A DNA stretch of 46,423 nt from Flavipsychrobacter stenotrophus. GTDB lineage: Bacteria > Bacteroidota > Bacteroidia > Chitinophagales > Chitinophagaceae. The notes below the pieces were generated by a model. It saw only the letters and a program-made list of their open reading frames with translations, did not search any database and had not been told where the DNA came from. The stretch spans positions 1 to 46,423 of the forward strand of contig NZ_PPSL01000012.1 of assembly GCF_002954265.1 (NCBI RefSeq), given 5' to 3'. The position numbers were made by a program, and so were the translations under genes. Below are positions 35,859 to 45,697 of this stretch, in pieces (the stretch's first letter is position 1; the number at the start of each line of letters is the position of its first letter).

Positions 35859-36719
35859 ATGGGTGACGAGCGCGTATTTAGTATTCTGATTTCCACGTGG
35901 AATAATCTTGACCTTCTAAAAATAACAATAGGCAGCCTGAAAAAAAATTCTGCATACCTGCACCAGATAATCGTGCATGTAAACGAAGGCAATGATGGTA
36001 CGGTAGGTTGGTTGCGGGACAATGGAATTGAATATACCTATACAAAGCTCAACGTAGGTGCCTGTTACAGCAGGAACATTTGTTCTTCATTGGCAGAATG
36101 CGAATATGTGCTCCTGTCAGAAGACGCCAATTATTTTTGTCCGGGTTGGGATATGCACCTACTTAGTGCCGTAAAAGAGCAAAAGGATGATTTCTGGTGT
36201 ATTTCAGCTACCAGCATTAAGCATTCCCCTACAAACGAAAGATCAGTAATCGCTCCGTATTATTTTGGGGATTCAGCTGAATCCTTTAATGAGCAGTTGC
36301 TGCTTGTTGGTTTTGACCAGTTACCATTTGACAACTGGACTGGCATCAATAGGCAGGCTTTGCTATTGAAGAGGATAATTTGGAGTGCAATTGGGGGATT
36401 GAGTGTGGAGTTCAATCCCGGCGCGTCTTCGGATACTGACCTTGCCATGAAATTATGGACTTTAGGAGTGCGGCTATTTTGGGGTATCGCAAACAGCCGT
36501 GTTTACCACATAGGAAAACAAGAGGCAAGAATAGCAAAACAAAACAATGGAGAGAGAAAGTTCCTGCAAAAATGGGGCATTTCAACAGGTACATTTCTAA
36601 CATACTACATAACCGGTGACAGTATGCAGCCTGGACAAAGAAGCGTTCCCTTTTCTGTTTCGATGAAAGATTTCCTACTTCGCTTGTGGCATGACTCTCG
36701 GCACGTCAGGGGTTACTAA
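35859..36719 (+). CDS. Family 2-like glycosyltransferase
   Basis: 286 residues of a GT-A fold: FSILISTWNNLDLLKITIGSLKKN at the N terminus, VHVNEGNDGTVGWLRDN, NVGACYSRNICSSLAECEYVLLSEDANYFCPGWDMHL (the metal-binding position reads SEDAN instead of the usual DDD), then FDNWTGINRQALLLKRIIWSAIGGLSVEFNPGASSDTDLAMKLW for acceptor binding. No membrane segment is visible, so it is cytoplasmic. The sugar and acceptor are unknown; surface glycan or O-glycan synthesis is inferred. It carries the same promoter box as the neighbouring stress-type genes. Confidence 0.8.
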   Translation: MGDERVFSILISTWNNLDLLKITIGSLKKNSAYLHQIIVHVNEGNDGTVGWLRDNGIEYTYTKLNVGACYSRNICSSLAECEYVLLSEDANYFCPGWDMHLLSAVKEQKDDFWCISATSIKHSPTNERSVIAPYYFGDSAESFNEQLLLVGFDQLPFDNWTGINRQALLLKRIIWSAIGGLSVEFNPGASSDTDLAMKLWTLGVRLFWGIANSRVYHIGKQEARIAKQNNGERKFLQKWGISTGTFLTYYITGDSMQPGQRSVPFSVSMKDFLLRLWHDSRHVRGY

Positions 36720-36742
36720 GTATTTATGATCCGACGTTTTCA

Positions 36743-36776
36743 TTCAGAATACCTTCAGAATTGAAATTAAACTTTG
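36743..36776 (+). promoter_or_regulatory. Regulatory box before the PepSY-like gene
   Basis: TTCAG at 36743 and 36754 (11 bp apart), then AATTGAAA and TTTG at 36773-36776, 30 bp from the first half-site. It is 24 bp upstream of the ATG at 36801. Confidence 0.6.
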
Positions 36777-36800
36777 CTTTTATTATTCAAAAAAACTATT

Positions 36801-37229
36801 ATGAAAAAATTAATCATTATTGCGGGGATAGGCCTGATGGGGGCAACCGCTGTGTACGCACAAAAGATCAATGAATCAAAAGTTCCGGCTGCGGCCAAGA
36901 ACGCTTTTATGAAACAATTTCCTGGTGTTAACGCCAAATGGGAAAAAGAGGGTGCGGATTTCGAAGCCGGCTTTGACAAGGGTGGCAAGAAAATGTCGGC
37001 CGTATTTGCTTCTGACGGTTCATGGAAAGAAACTGAAACAAGCATAGCCGTATCTGCGCTTCCTACCGCAGCACAGCAATACGTAAAGAAGAACTATCCT
37101 TCTGAAAAAATAAAGGAAGCCGCAGAAATAAAAAAAGCCAATGGTTCAATTGTGTATGAAGCCGAGATCAAAGGCGGGGACCTGTTGTTTGACCAAAACG
37201 GAACTTTTATCAAATCCAGCAAGGATTAA
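36801..37229 (+). CDS. Periplasmic PepSY-like protein
   Basis: 142 residues from the ATG at 36801 (MKKLIIIAGIG); I prefer this over a TTG further upstream that would overlap the -7 element. A signal peptide ends in AVYAQ. The mature part has two PepSY-like (DUF2874-type) halves: VPAAAKNAFMKQFPGVNAKWEKEGADFEAGFDKGGKKMSAVFASDGSWKETE and a second LPTAAQQYVKKNYPSEKIKEAAEIKKANGSIVYEAEIKGGDLLFDQNG. This class is periplasmic and often found beside two-component systems. The ligand is unknown. It carries the shared regulatory box. Confidence 0.85.
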   Translation: MKKLIIIAGIGLMGATAVYAQKINESKVPAAAKNAFMKQFPGVNAKWEKEGADFEAGFDKGGKKMSAVFASDGSWKETETSIAVSALPTAAQQYVKKNYPSEKIKEAAEIKKANGSIVYEAEIKGGDLLFDQNGTFIKSSKD

Positions 37230-37231
37230 AT

Positions 37232-37259
37232 AATACCGGCAGGGCACCCTGCCGGTATT
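37232..37259. terminator. Hairpin after the PepSY-like gene
   Basis: Perfect 13-bp arms AATACCGGCAGGG and CCCTGCCGGTATT with a 2-nt centre, 3 bp after the TAA. Only a short T-stretch follows, but the stem is GC-rich and in the right place for a terminator. Confidence 0.65.
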
Positions 37260-37368
37260 GCATTTAGAAGTTCAACCATTACATATCGTAAGGTAAACGT
37301 TTTACCACTTGCAATGCAATTGAAACTCATCGACTAAATGGCAATTCCAATCAATAAAAAACAAAAAA

Positions 37369-38616
37369 ATGAAATTATTTATAGCCTCGATTACCGTCTT
37401 CATTTTGCTATCAACAGTCGCTGTAAGCAATGCGCAGATTAAAATACTCTTTGATGCATCGAAGGCCGAGATGGCTGGCAATGCAGATTGGGTTATTGAT
37501 GCGGACCAGTATAATATAAAGTTTAGTAGCTCGACAGGCTTGCCGTATCTGGCAAGCGGAAGCAACAAAAGCAATCCCGCCCAAATACCAACCCCGTCGC
37601 AAAGCGGTATATCGGCCACTACGGCAGAAACGTACTGGACTGGTGCGATATCGGCATGGGCCGTGGACTGCGTAAAAAAGGGCTACACGGTTGAATCTTT
37701 GCCATGGGACGGGCGCATTACATACGGAGATGCAAGCAACACACAGGATCTTTCAAACTATAAAGTATTCATCGCAGATGAACCCAATATACCTTTTTCT
37801 ACTACAGAAAAGACGGCCCTCATAATGTTTGTACAAGCGGGCGGTAGTCTTTTTATGATATCCGACCACAATATAAGCGACAGAAATGGTGACGGATGGG
37901 ATTCTCCACGCATATGGAATGATTTAATTGCCAATAATACCATACAGCCATACCCGTTCGGCATCTATTTCGATACTACCGACTTTTCCCAGACAACTAC
38001 AAATATTTCGGCTTCTGCAAGCGATTCGATAATTCACGGGCCTATGGGTTCTGTTACCGAGGTGCAATGGTCTGGTGGCACAACTATGACTCTAAATCTT
38101 GCGCAGAATCCATCTGTAAAAGGAGTTGTATTCAAAACAGGAACCACGCCGGGCAATACCAATGCAATGGTAGCCTACGCAAGATTTGGACAAGGTAAAG
38201 TTGCAGCGATCGGAGACAGTTCACCTACTGATGATGGCACAGGTAATCCCAATAGTACTTTATATCCTGGCTATTTTGGTGATGCCGCAGGTAACCATCA
38301 ACTGCTGCTTATGAAAATCACTATCTGGCTGGCAGGCATACCCTCTTTATCTATCGTTTCGGCTATAGATCACAGGCAGCCGACAATAAAAATATTGCCC
38401 AACCCTTCCCACGGGATTATCCACTTATCAAGCGATACACAGTTATTTGATATACATTTTTCGGTTTACAACAGTGCAGGCCAAATTGTCTCCACGAAAA
38501 TAATAGACACAATAGTAGGGGTCACAGATCTCGACGTAAGTTTACCCACAGGTTTTTATATTTATAAGTTTGAGAATAGCCTGACCTCTATAACAGGACG
38601 CTTCCTCGTGGATTGA
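37369..38616 (+). CDS. Exported protein with a GATase-like domain and T9SS C-terminal sorting domain
   Basis: 415 residues. A signal peptide (FIASITVFILLSTVAVSNAQ) is followed by a domain with KILFDASKAEMAGNADWVIDAD, a flavodoxin-like/ThuA-like core (YKVFIADEPNIPFS-TEKTALIMFVQAGGSLFMISDHNISDRNGDGWDSPRIWNDLI), and AIGDSSPTDDGTGNPN. The last 75 residues are a T9SS type A sorting domain (IKILPNPSHGIIHLSSD, FSVYNSAGQIVST, LPTGFYIYKFEN). It is therefore exported through type IX secretion to the surface or medium. The enzymatic role of the N-terminal domain is not clear to me. Confidence 0.8.
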   Translation: MKLFIASITVFILLSTVAVSNAQIKILFDASKAEMAGNADWVIDADQYNIKFSSSTGLPYLASGSNKSNPAQIPTPSQSGISATTAETYWTGAISAWAVDCVKKGYTVESLPWDGRITYGDASNTQDLSNYKVFIADEPNIPFSTTEKTALIMFVQAGGSLFMISDHNISDRNGDGWDSPRIWNDLIANNTIQPYPFGIYFDTTDFSQTTTNISASASDSIIHGPMGSVTEVQWSGGTTMTLNLAQNPSVKGVVFKTGTTPGNTNAMVAYARFGQGKVAAIGDSSPTDDGTGNPNSTLYPGYFGDAAGNHQLLLMKITIWLAGIPSLSIVSAIDHRQPTIKILPNPSHGIIHLSSDTQLFDIHFSVYNSAGQIVSTKIIDTIVGVTDLDVSLPTGFYIYKFENSLTSITGRFLVD

Positions 38617-38992
38617 TCCTGCCAGAGCTAATCTAGTATTACTATCCAATTTTTAAATTAGAAAGGACAAAATATTTACATGTGTGGCTGACTATCGGCG
38701 CGTACAGAACGTACAGCCGAAATAACCTAGATGTCCATGGTGAATATACAATGTCACATATAGTGCCAAGTTGCGCTGAAAGAACTATTCCCGACAAGAA
38801 GAAAACAAACAATGGCTGGTAACTATTGAATAATAAATTATAACTGTTATTGATTGAATTACATATAACTTCAATGAAATAATGAGTATAGGTAACTGTC
38901 AAGTAAAGACAATGCCGGGATGAAGCCGATAGACAGAAAATTTTCCAACTCTATCGGAATGTGAATTTATTTTGACCGTAACCTGAATTATT
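38617..38992. other. 376-bp intergenic region, no gene seen
   Basis: AT-rich DNA between the exported protein and the multi-sensor kinase. A TTATTTTG sequence shortly before 38993 is a one-mismatch relative of the -7 consensus for the kinase gene. No convincing hairpin terminator or repeat was found. An antisense 86-codon frame here has no family features and is not annotated. Confidence 0.35.
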
Positions 38993-41900
38993 ATGATAGC
39001 AAATGAAACGCTGAAACAACAGATAAAGGATTTTTTTGGAAATATTGAATCTATCCCCGAAATCTTACAGCCGTTTATTTTGAAAGTTGGAGAAACTTAC
39101 TCGGAATTTGAACTAGTAGGACGTGATATTGCAAATTTGGGAATTCTAAACACGGAGTTGAGTCAGAACAAACAGCCTGAACATGAAAGCAAAGTTGCAA
39201 AGCAGATGCTTGATAAAGCGAAACGTATGTATTCCTTTCTCAGTCAAATCAATCAAGCGATTGTTCACTCCCGCGACGCCGAAACTATTTTTAAAAATGC
39301 TTGCGAAGTCGCAATTGCATCTGGCGAATTTAAGTCAGCTTGGATTGGCATATTTGACAACTTACACAAGACAATAAATATTGTTGAGGGCCGGGGTGTT
39401 CTTGAAGAGGACGTCGTCCCTTTTACAACAGCTATTTATGAAAGCACTGGGCCACAGTACTATGTGCTGCAAACTGGCACTTATTTTATTTGCAACGATA
39501 TAAAAAATGACACTACTATTGGCAAATGGAAGTCTTTCGCGGAACTACGCGGATATGGATCTTGTATGGTACTGCCGATAAGAAAATCTGGACAGATCGT
39601 CGGCTCCTTCAATTTGTTTGCTTCTACTCCCAATGCCTTTACGTCCGAAGAAATTGCCTTGCTGGTAGAAGCAGCAGGTGATATTTCATTTGCGCTTGAT
39701 GTATTTGAGAAAGAAGATAGATTAAAACATAGCGAATTGCGCCTTAATCAGGCCCAGGCTATAGCTAATATTGGTAGCTGGGAACTAAATTTGTCTACAC
39801 GATATATTTTATGGTCTAAACAACACTGCATAATATATGGCTTGCCAGGTGAGCATAACATCCATTCATTGCCAAAATGGGTGTCTTTTATACACCCAGA
39901 CGACAGGGCCAATGTTTTAACTACAATCAAAGAAGTGGAAGAGTCTTTGCAACCCTGTGCGTTTGCCCACCGAATAATTCGCAAGGACGGGATAGTGAGG
40001 TATATTCAATGTGAATGTTACTTTGAATATAATAAGGAAGGACAACCGATTTCCATTTACGGAGTTTCGAATGATGTCACGGAAATGAAAGAAGCAGAAA
40101 ATAAGCTACTTGGCATGAACCGGCTTTACTCTTTCACCAGCATACTTAATCAAACTATTATACATGTAGATAATGAAAAGGCCCTTTTCGATAAAGTCTG
40201 CGATATTTTAATTGACATTGGAAAGTTTAAAATTGCATGGATAGGCATTCCCGACAGAGCAACCAAGAGACTTTTTATGGCGAGCCAGTGTGGTATAAAG
40301 ACGGAGGATGTACCACGTTTTGAAAACTTCAGATATGATGATTATGGGCCGCAAGAACATGTATTGAAAACGGGCAAGGCATTTATTTGTAATGACATGC
40401 AACAAATGGATCCACTGTCTGGCTGGCGGAAATTTGCGCTAAGTCGCCAATGGGGCTCCTTTACTGTTTTTCCCATAAGAAAATTGGGGACTATTGTTGC
40501 CACCTTGAATTTATGTGGGAAGGAAGGTCAGTTCTTAAATCCAGATGAGGTTCAATTACTAGAGGAGGCAGCAGGCGAAATATCGTTTGCTCTTGATTCA
40601 TTTGAAAAAGAAAGATTGCGGCGTGATGCCGAAAAGCGGCTTGAACATAATGAAATGGGTCTGAAGAAGGCTCAGTCTATCGCGCATTTAGGTAGTTGGG
40701 AGCTTGACTTTTCAACAGGCGTTGCCACTTGGTCGGAAGAAGCATTAAGAATATATGGACTGCCTACTAACCAGCCTGCACAGTCTTTTGACGTGTGGTT
40801 CTCGCACATTCACCCCGATGATAAAGAATTTGTCTCGGAAGAAATAGAGAAAGCTAAAACGACATTTAGCAATACTGCATTATATTTTCGCATTCTAAGA
40901 GAAGATGGTTATATAAGGCATGTCCATTCCCAGTCGCAATACTTACTTAATGAAAATGGAGTGCCTGTGGGAATGTATGGTGTCGAGTACGATGTAACCG
41001 ATATTAAGCAAGCAGAAAGGTCACTGCTACAATCTAAAGCCAACCTACGTCTGATTGTTGATTTAATCCCGCAATCTATATTCGCAATGGACGGCAGCGG
41101 CAGGTTTGTATTCGCAAATGTGAGCTTCGCAAACCTATATGGTCTCACACCAAAGGAATTAGTATACAGGAATATCGCTGATTTGATTCCTGATAAAAGT
41201 TTGGCCGAACAATATTGTTCTCAAGCAAAGAGGGTTATAGAATCAGGGGAGGTTACGTTGGTGCCGGAAATGCCGTTTACAGACCATTTAGGCAATAAAA
41301 AGATATTCTATTCTACAAAGGTGCCCTATACACCAGCCGGCACTGCCAACACAGCTATGCTGGGCATATCTTTAGATATTACAGAACAGAAAAAAGCCGA
41401 GTATGAAAAAACAAAAATCATAGCCGATATGGTTCAACGCAATCAAGATCTGGAACAGTTCTCTTACATTGTCTCTCACAACCTTCGCGCGCCGGTGGCC
41501 AACATAATAGGCATTGCCCATCTGCTGCAAGGGGAAGAGAACGAAAACGAAAAAGAGACATTGGTAAGAGGGCTGGTAAACTCATCCGAAAAACTTGATG
41601 GGGTGATAAGAGACCTGAATTACATTTTGCAAATCAAGCACGACGTACACGAAAAAAAAGAGGTTGTAAAACTGGCAGAATTGTTATCAGATATTCAATT
41701 AAGCATCGCAACGTTGCTCAGGAGTGAAGACGTAAGGATTGAAAGCAATTTCGATGAAATAAATGAGTTAGTAACATTTAAAAGTTATTTACACAGTATT
41801 ATTTTCAATCTCATAAATAATAGTATAAAATATAAACAACCCGCAGTTCAACCTTTAATTGAGATAATGACTAAGGGGACAAAGGAAAACTTCACCTTGA

Positions 41901-42133
41901 TATTTAAGGATAATGGCCTTGGAATAGATCTTGAACGAAATGGCGACAAAATATTCGGCCTTTATAAACGTTTTCATTCCCATCGCGAGGGAAAGGGCAT
42001 GGGACTGTATATGGTTAAAAACCAAGTAGAAAAAATAGGGGGCAAAATCTTTGTGGAAAGCGAAGTTGATAAGGGTACCATTTTTACGATTGTTTTCACG
42101 GATTTAAATTTAGATATGTTTAAAGGAGTGTAA
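38993..42133 (+). CDS. Soluble multi-sensor histidine kinase (GAF-PAS-GAF-PAS-PAS-kinase)
   Basis: 1046 residues with no membrane helix. It has GAF (about 85-235), PAS (250-365, WELNLSTRYILWSKQ), GAF (380-540, a close relative of the first), PAS (555-675, WELDFSTGVATWSEE) and PAS (680-800). The kinase core has His829 in SYIVSHNLRAPVAN, then HATPase with FNLINNSIKY (N box) and DNGLGIDL / GKGMGLYMVKNQ (G boxes). The GAF-PAS pair is duplicated inside the protein. There is no receiver domain and no response regulator next to it, so it is an orphan kinase. Input may be cytoplasmic, for example redox, light or small molecules, but this cannot be told from sequence. Confidence 0.9.
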   Translation: MIANETLKQQIKDFFGNIESIPEILQPFILKVGETYSEFELVGRDIANLGILNTELSQNKQPEHESKVAKQMLDKAKRMYSFLSQINQAIVHSRDAETIFKNACEVAIASGEFKSAWIGIFDNLHKTINIVEGRGVLEEDVVPFTTAIYESTGPQYYVLQTGTYFICNDIKNDTTIGKWKSFAELRGYGSCMVLPIRKSGQIVGSFNLFASTPNAFTSEEIALLVEAAGDISFALDVFEKEDRLKHSELRLNQAQAIANIGSWELNLSTRYILWSKQHCIIYGLPGEHNIHSLPKWVSFIHPDDRANVLTTIKEVEESLQPCAFAHRIIRKDGIVRYIQCECYFEYNKEGQPISIYGVSNDVTEMKEAENKLLGMNRLYSFTSILNQTIIHVDNEKALFDKVCDILIDIGKFKIAWIGIPDRATKRLFMASQCGIKTEDVPRFENFRYDDYGPQEHVLKTGKAFICNDMQQMDPLSGWRKFALSRQWGSFTVFPIRKLGTIVATLNLCGKEGQFLNPDEVQLLEEAAGEISFALDSFEKERLRRDAEKRLEHNEMGLKKAQSIAHLGSWELDFSTGVATWSEEALRIYGLPTNQPAQSFDVWFSHIHPDDKEFVSEEIEKAKTTFSNTALYFRILREDGYIRHVHSQSQYLLNENGVPVGMYGVEYDVTDIKQAERSLLQSKANLRLIVDLIPQSIFAMDGSGRFVFANVSFANLYGLTPKELVYRNIADLIPDKSLAEQYCSQAKRVIESGEVTLVPEMPFTDHLGNKKIFYSTKVPYTPAGTANTAMLGISLDITEQKKAEYEKTKIIADMVQRNQDLEQFSYIVSHNLRAPVANIIGIAHLLQGEENENEKETLVRGLVNSSEKLDGVIRDLNYILQIKHDVHEKKEVVKLAELLSDIQLSIATLLRSEDVRIESNFDEINELVTFKSYLHSIIFNLINNSIKYKQPAVQPLIEIMTKGTKENFTLIFKDNGLGIDLERNGDKIFGLYKRFHSHREGKGMGLYMVKNQVEKIGGKIFVESEVDKGTIFTIVFTDLNLDMFKGV

Positions 42134-42349
42134 TTGGTAGATGCTTGATATCTCTACTTATTTCTAGCTTCTTTTCTCGGTCTAATTAGAAATGTCAATA
42201 TTTGGCAACCAAGCAAGAAAAGAGAAATTGGAATAGGAATATAAACATGCGGCTTGTAAAATCAAGTTTATAATTTTTTTGATATAGTTTTCTTGTAACA
42301 AAATGGTCACTGCAAACCTTTGATTTTTTAGCATTATTTTTGTTTTACC

Positions 42350-43510
42350 ATGTATAACACACTACTCATTTCATCATCTAACTGGGACTCGTTGAAAGAG
42401 CTACCAGCCATCTTGAAAAAAAGTAATTGCCAAGTTGATATATTCTCGGCAGGTAATTCCTGGGTACTTCACAATGGATATTATGATAATTGGATAGAAG
42501 CACCAGCTGACATCACCGCGTTCATTGAGCACTTGTTGGATTTCTTAAAGGCCAATTTCCATAACTATTGGTGGATTATTCCTGGAGATGATATTACTTT
42601 AAGGATACTTAATGATCGAATAACCGATGAGGCATTATTTTATAAAGTTATGCCATTGACGAAAATTGAGAACCGAGCACTATTGGGATCAAAAGCTGGA
42701 CTTGCTGAATTGTGTACTAAATACAGCATAAAATCACCTAAGCAGCTGGTATATAATGATAACCTTTCCAATTCGCAAATTAGCAATTATCTAGGCTTTC
42801 CTTTGATGGTTAAAGTTGATGAAAGTGAAGGCGGATATGGAGTTTTTAAATGTAATAACGAACAAGATTTGGAGAGAAGGCTGGCAGAAATAACACATAA
42901 GAAAAATCTGGTTTTCCAGCAAGTGATAATAGGCGAAGACATAAATACTGAAGCACTTTATAAAAACGGATCGTTAGTAGTTTATAATTATTCACTTAGT
43001 ACAAAGACAATAGGCAATTTTGGCATTTCAACCCGACGTGTATTTATACATAATGATGACCTAGACGATACGCTGAAAAATATAGGTAAAGATTTGGGAT
43101 TGAACGGATTTGGGAATATTGTTTTTATGCGCGAATCTAACACCGGCGAGTATTATCTTATTGAGATTGATATGCGTCCTAACTCCTGGATGTATTATGG
43201 AAAATTTACTGGCAATGACTTTATACAGGGAATAAAAAACATCATGCAAGATAAATTTGATCTGATAAAACCGCCAATAAACATTAAGAACAAAGAACAA
43301 ATCATCGGAATATACAAAAAAGATGTATACAGGTGTATAACAACAAAAGATTTTAATGGGCTTTTTTATTGGCTACTTAACAAAAACGGCAGCTGGCGTT
43401 ATATACCGTTGCATGACAAAGTATTATTTAGAAAAGTAAACAAGTTCCTATTGGATACACTTTCGATGTATATAGGTAATTTATTTAGGCGTAAAAAGAA
43501 ATGGGCGTAA
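42350..43510 (+). CDS. ATP-grasp domain protein
   Basis: 386 residues. An N-terminal pre-ATP-grasp part (MYNTLLISSSNWDSLKELPAIL) is followed by an ATP-grasp fold: LGFPLMVKVDESEGGYGVFKC (the nucleotide-binding Lys and Gly-rich loop), LVFQQVIIGEDINTEALYKNG (hinge acids), and YYLIEIDMRPNSWMYY (the metal-binding E-x-D-x-x-x-N version). It resembles carbamoyl-phosphate-synthase-like ATP-grasp ligases that join a carboxylate to an amine or thiol, but the substrates are unknown. A TATTTTTG box lies just upstream (42335-42342), very close to the ATG. It sits between two orphan kinases with no operon partner. Confidence 0.8.
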   Translation: MYNTLLISSSNWDSLKELPAILKKSNCQVDIFSAGNSWVLHNGYYDNWIEAPADITAFIEHLLDFLKANFHNYWWIIPGDDITLRILNDRITDEALFYKVMPLTKIENRALLGSKAGLAELCTKYSIKSPKQLVYNDNLSNSQISNYLGFPLMVKVDESEGGYGVFKCNNEQDLERRLAEITHKKNLVFQQVIIGEDINTEALYKNGSLVVYNYSLSTKTIGNFGISTRRVFIHNDDLDDTLKNIGKDLGLNGFGNIVFMRESNTGEYYLIEIDMRPNSWMYYGKFTGNDFIQGIKNIMQDKFDLIKPPINIKNKEQIIGIYKKDVYRCITTKDFNGLFYWLLNKNGSWRYIPLHDKVLFRKVNKFLLDTLSMYIGNLFRRKKKWA

Positions 43511-43729
43511 AGTGTTCGCGACACCTCACTTTTTGATTCACATAATTATATGACCGTACTTAAACAGCAAACAGTCAAACATATTCACCATTACAAGTAC
43601 AAATTAATATGTGTGGTTTATATTACATCAGAAGTAAAATAAACCATACTTTTAATAACACAACTCTATAGCGAACAATTGCGGCTATAATTTGTTCCTG
43701 AGTAGACAGCTTTTTCAGATTTTCAATGT

Positions 43730-45562
43730 TTAAAACGTAACTATAAACTCACTGCCTTCATTTAATTTACTAGTCACTTCTATTTTTCCACCGATAGCTT
43801 CTATCTGCGTTTTCGTAATAAACAATCCAATGCCCTTGCTATCATACCCCTGATGGAAAACTTGGTTTAACTTAAATACCCGGTCACGGTATTTTTCCAT
43901 GTCAATTCCAAGCCCGTTATCTTTCACTGACAGCTGGATTACGTTATTGATGTTGCTTGTCGATATGGTTATTTTCAGTGGCGTATCTTCCTTGCTGTAT
44001 TTGATCGCATTGCTGATTAAGTTGTAAAGGATGCTCTCGAGATATATTTTAGGGTATGCCAGATTTTGGACTCTAAGATGGAAAATCACGTCTACATTCT
44101 TTTGATAAATAATACCCTGCGACTGTTTGATAATGTCGTTGACAATATCTTGAAAATTGCAATCATCGTACTGGATGTCCTTATTGAGCTTGATCTGTGA
44201 GAGATCCAACAACAAGTCCAGGTTGTTGAGCAGGGATATACTGCTCTCATGTATCATTGTCAATGCCTCCTTGTCGTCAAATATGCCGTCCTGCTCCGAG
44301 ATCATTTTTATATTTCCTGCCGGTCCCCTTAGATTATGTGCAACAATCTGGTTCAATCCCTCAAGTTGATTGATCGTGTTCATTAAATTTATCGATGTAG
44401 TTTCCAACTCGATATTCTTTCTGCTGATTTCATTGTTAAGTTCCTTTTTTCGGGTCATGTCAACAATGTCGCACACAAAGTATTTGGGGTTATCCATATT
44501 GTCCCAAACGAGGGTAACAGTTAGCAGTGTAGTGACTACTTTCCTAGTTTTTGAAACATATCTTTTTTCAACCGAATAGGATGGTATTTCTTTGGTAAGT
44601 AGCTTTTTTATCAGTTCTACATCCATATCCACATCGTCAGGATATGTTATATCCCGGTAATGAAGTTTTAATAGTTCTTCTTTTGTGTATTCAGTAAGTT
44701 TGCAAATGATATTGTTCACTTCAATCCAATTCCCTCCTAGGCCAAGCAAAGCTTTCCCGGTACCCGAATAGTTAAACGAATTGGCAAATGTCTCCTTACT
44801 TATCTTCAATTCTTCCTCTGCAAGTTTCCTTTTATGAATATCTGTGTGGGTGCCGATAAACCGTAATGGAGATCCCTCCTCATTTTTGCTGACTATTATA
44901 CCTCTGCTGAGTATCCACTTATAAGTCCCGTCCTTGCATTTATACCTAATTTCAGTTGAATAAATTGGAGACGCTCCAGACAGATATTTATTAGCGTTTG
45001 CTTCTGCAGTTACCAAATCCTCGGGGTATACTTTTTCAGTCCAATCCGATATTGTTACAATTTCTCCTGAATTATAACCAAATATTTCTTTCCATTTATC
45101 AGAAAAAAATATTGTGTTATCCTTTAAGTTCATATCCCACATTCCATCACCTGCCGCATCCAATGCCAGTTTCCACTTGTCTTGAATTATTTCACTTTCG
45201 CCATAATGAGCCAGATTTTCCAAGACAATAAATAACAAGTTTTTATCAGGGTGTATGGGAAGTATTCTGATAGAATAGGCTGTAGAGGAATTATTGATAT
45301 TGGTACGATATACTAAAAAATCATTTTGTCCGGATATAAAGCACTGTTCAACACGGGAATCGCATTGTGCAAAAATGTTGTCGTTACCGGCAACCTCCGC
45401 AATCTTTTTGCCTAAATACTTATCTACAGTAAGCTTCAAAGGTGAATTTTCTCTGTCGCAAATTCTGGTCATAGTATGGTCCCTGGCAACTTCAATAACC
45501 CGTTCACTTGTTTGCAATAAGGTGTATATTATTGTTTCAATTCGGTCTTTTATGTTCTTCAT
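43730..45562 (-). CDS. Soluble PAS-domain histidine kinase
   Basis: 610 residues with three PAS domains: PAS-like 1-115 (TLLQTSERVIEVARD), PAS_3 about 125-245 (DAAGDGMWDMNLKDNTIFFS, DWTEKVYPEDL) and a third about 255-375 (NSFNYSGTGKALLGLGGNWIEV, YRDITYPDDVDMDVELI). Then comes the kinase core with His409 in LNQIVAHNLRGPAGNIK and an HATPase with SILYNLISNAIKY and DNGLGIDM / SKGIGLFITKTQ. The H-box AHNLR-PA-N and the C-terminal part closely resemble the 1046-residue kinase at 38993, so the two are paralogues. No membrane helix, no receiver domain. Confidence 0.88.
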   Translation of the reverse strand: MKNIKDRIETIIYTLLQTSERVIEVARDHTMTRICDRENSPLKLTVDKYLGKKIAEVAGNDNIFAQCDSRVEQCFISGQNDFLVYRTNINNSSTAYSIRILPIHPDKNLLFIVLENLAHYGESEIIQDKWKLALDAAGDGMWDMNLKDNTIFFSDKWKEIFGYNSGEIVTISDWTEKVYPEDLVTAEANANKYLSGASPIYSTEIRYKCKDGTYKWILSRGIIVSKNEEGSPLRFIGTHTDIHKRKLAEEELKISKETFANSFNYSGTGKALLGLGGNWIEVNNIICKLTEYTKEELLKLHYRDITYPDDVDMDVELIKKLLTKEIPSYSVEKRYVSKTRKVVTTLLTVTLVWDNMDNPKYFVCDIVDMTRKKELNNEISRKNIELETTSINLMNTINQLEGLNQIVAHNLRGPAGNIKMISEQDGIFDDKEALTMIHESSISLLNNLDLLLDLSQIKLNKDIQYDDCNFQDIVNDIIKQSQGIIYQKNVDVIFHLRVQNLAYPKIYLESILYNLISNAIKYSKEDTPLKITISTSNINNVIQLSVKDNGLGIDMEKYRDRVFKLNQVFHQGYDSKGIGLFITKTQIEAIGGKIEVTSKLNEGSEFIVTF

Positions 45563-45697
45563 TTTATTAACTTAAACCTGAGTTTAGCTGGGTAATTTGA
45601 CTAGCGGAGCAAAGCTATGTTTTAAACATCGAAGATGAGTTTATATGGGTGCATAAATAACTGAAAATTAGCACTATGCATATTAAAAAGCGTCTAT

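Noticed and set aside
38642-38902. 86-codon antisense frame in the intergenic gap
   Set aside because: No family features or start signal; likely chance.
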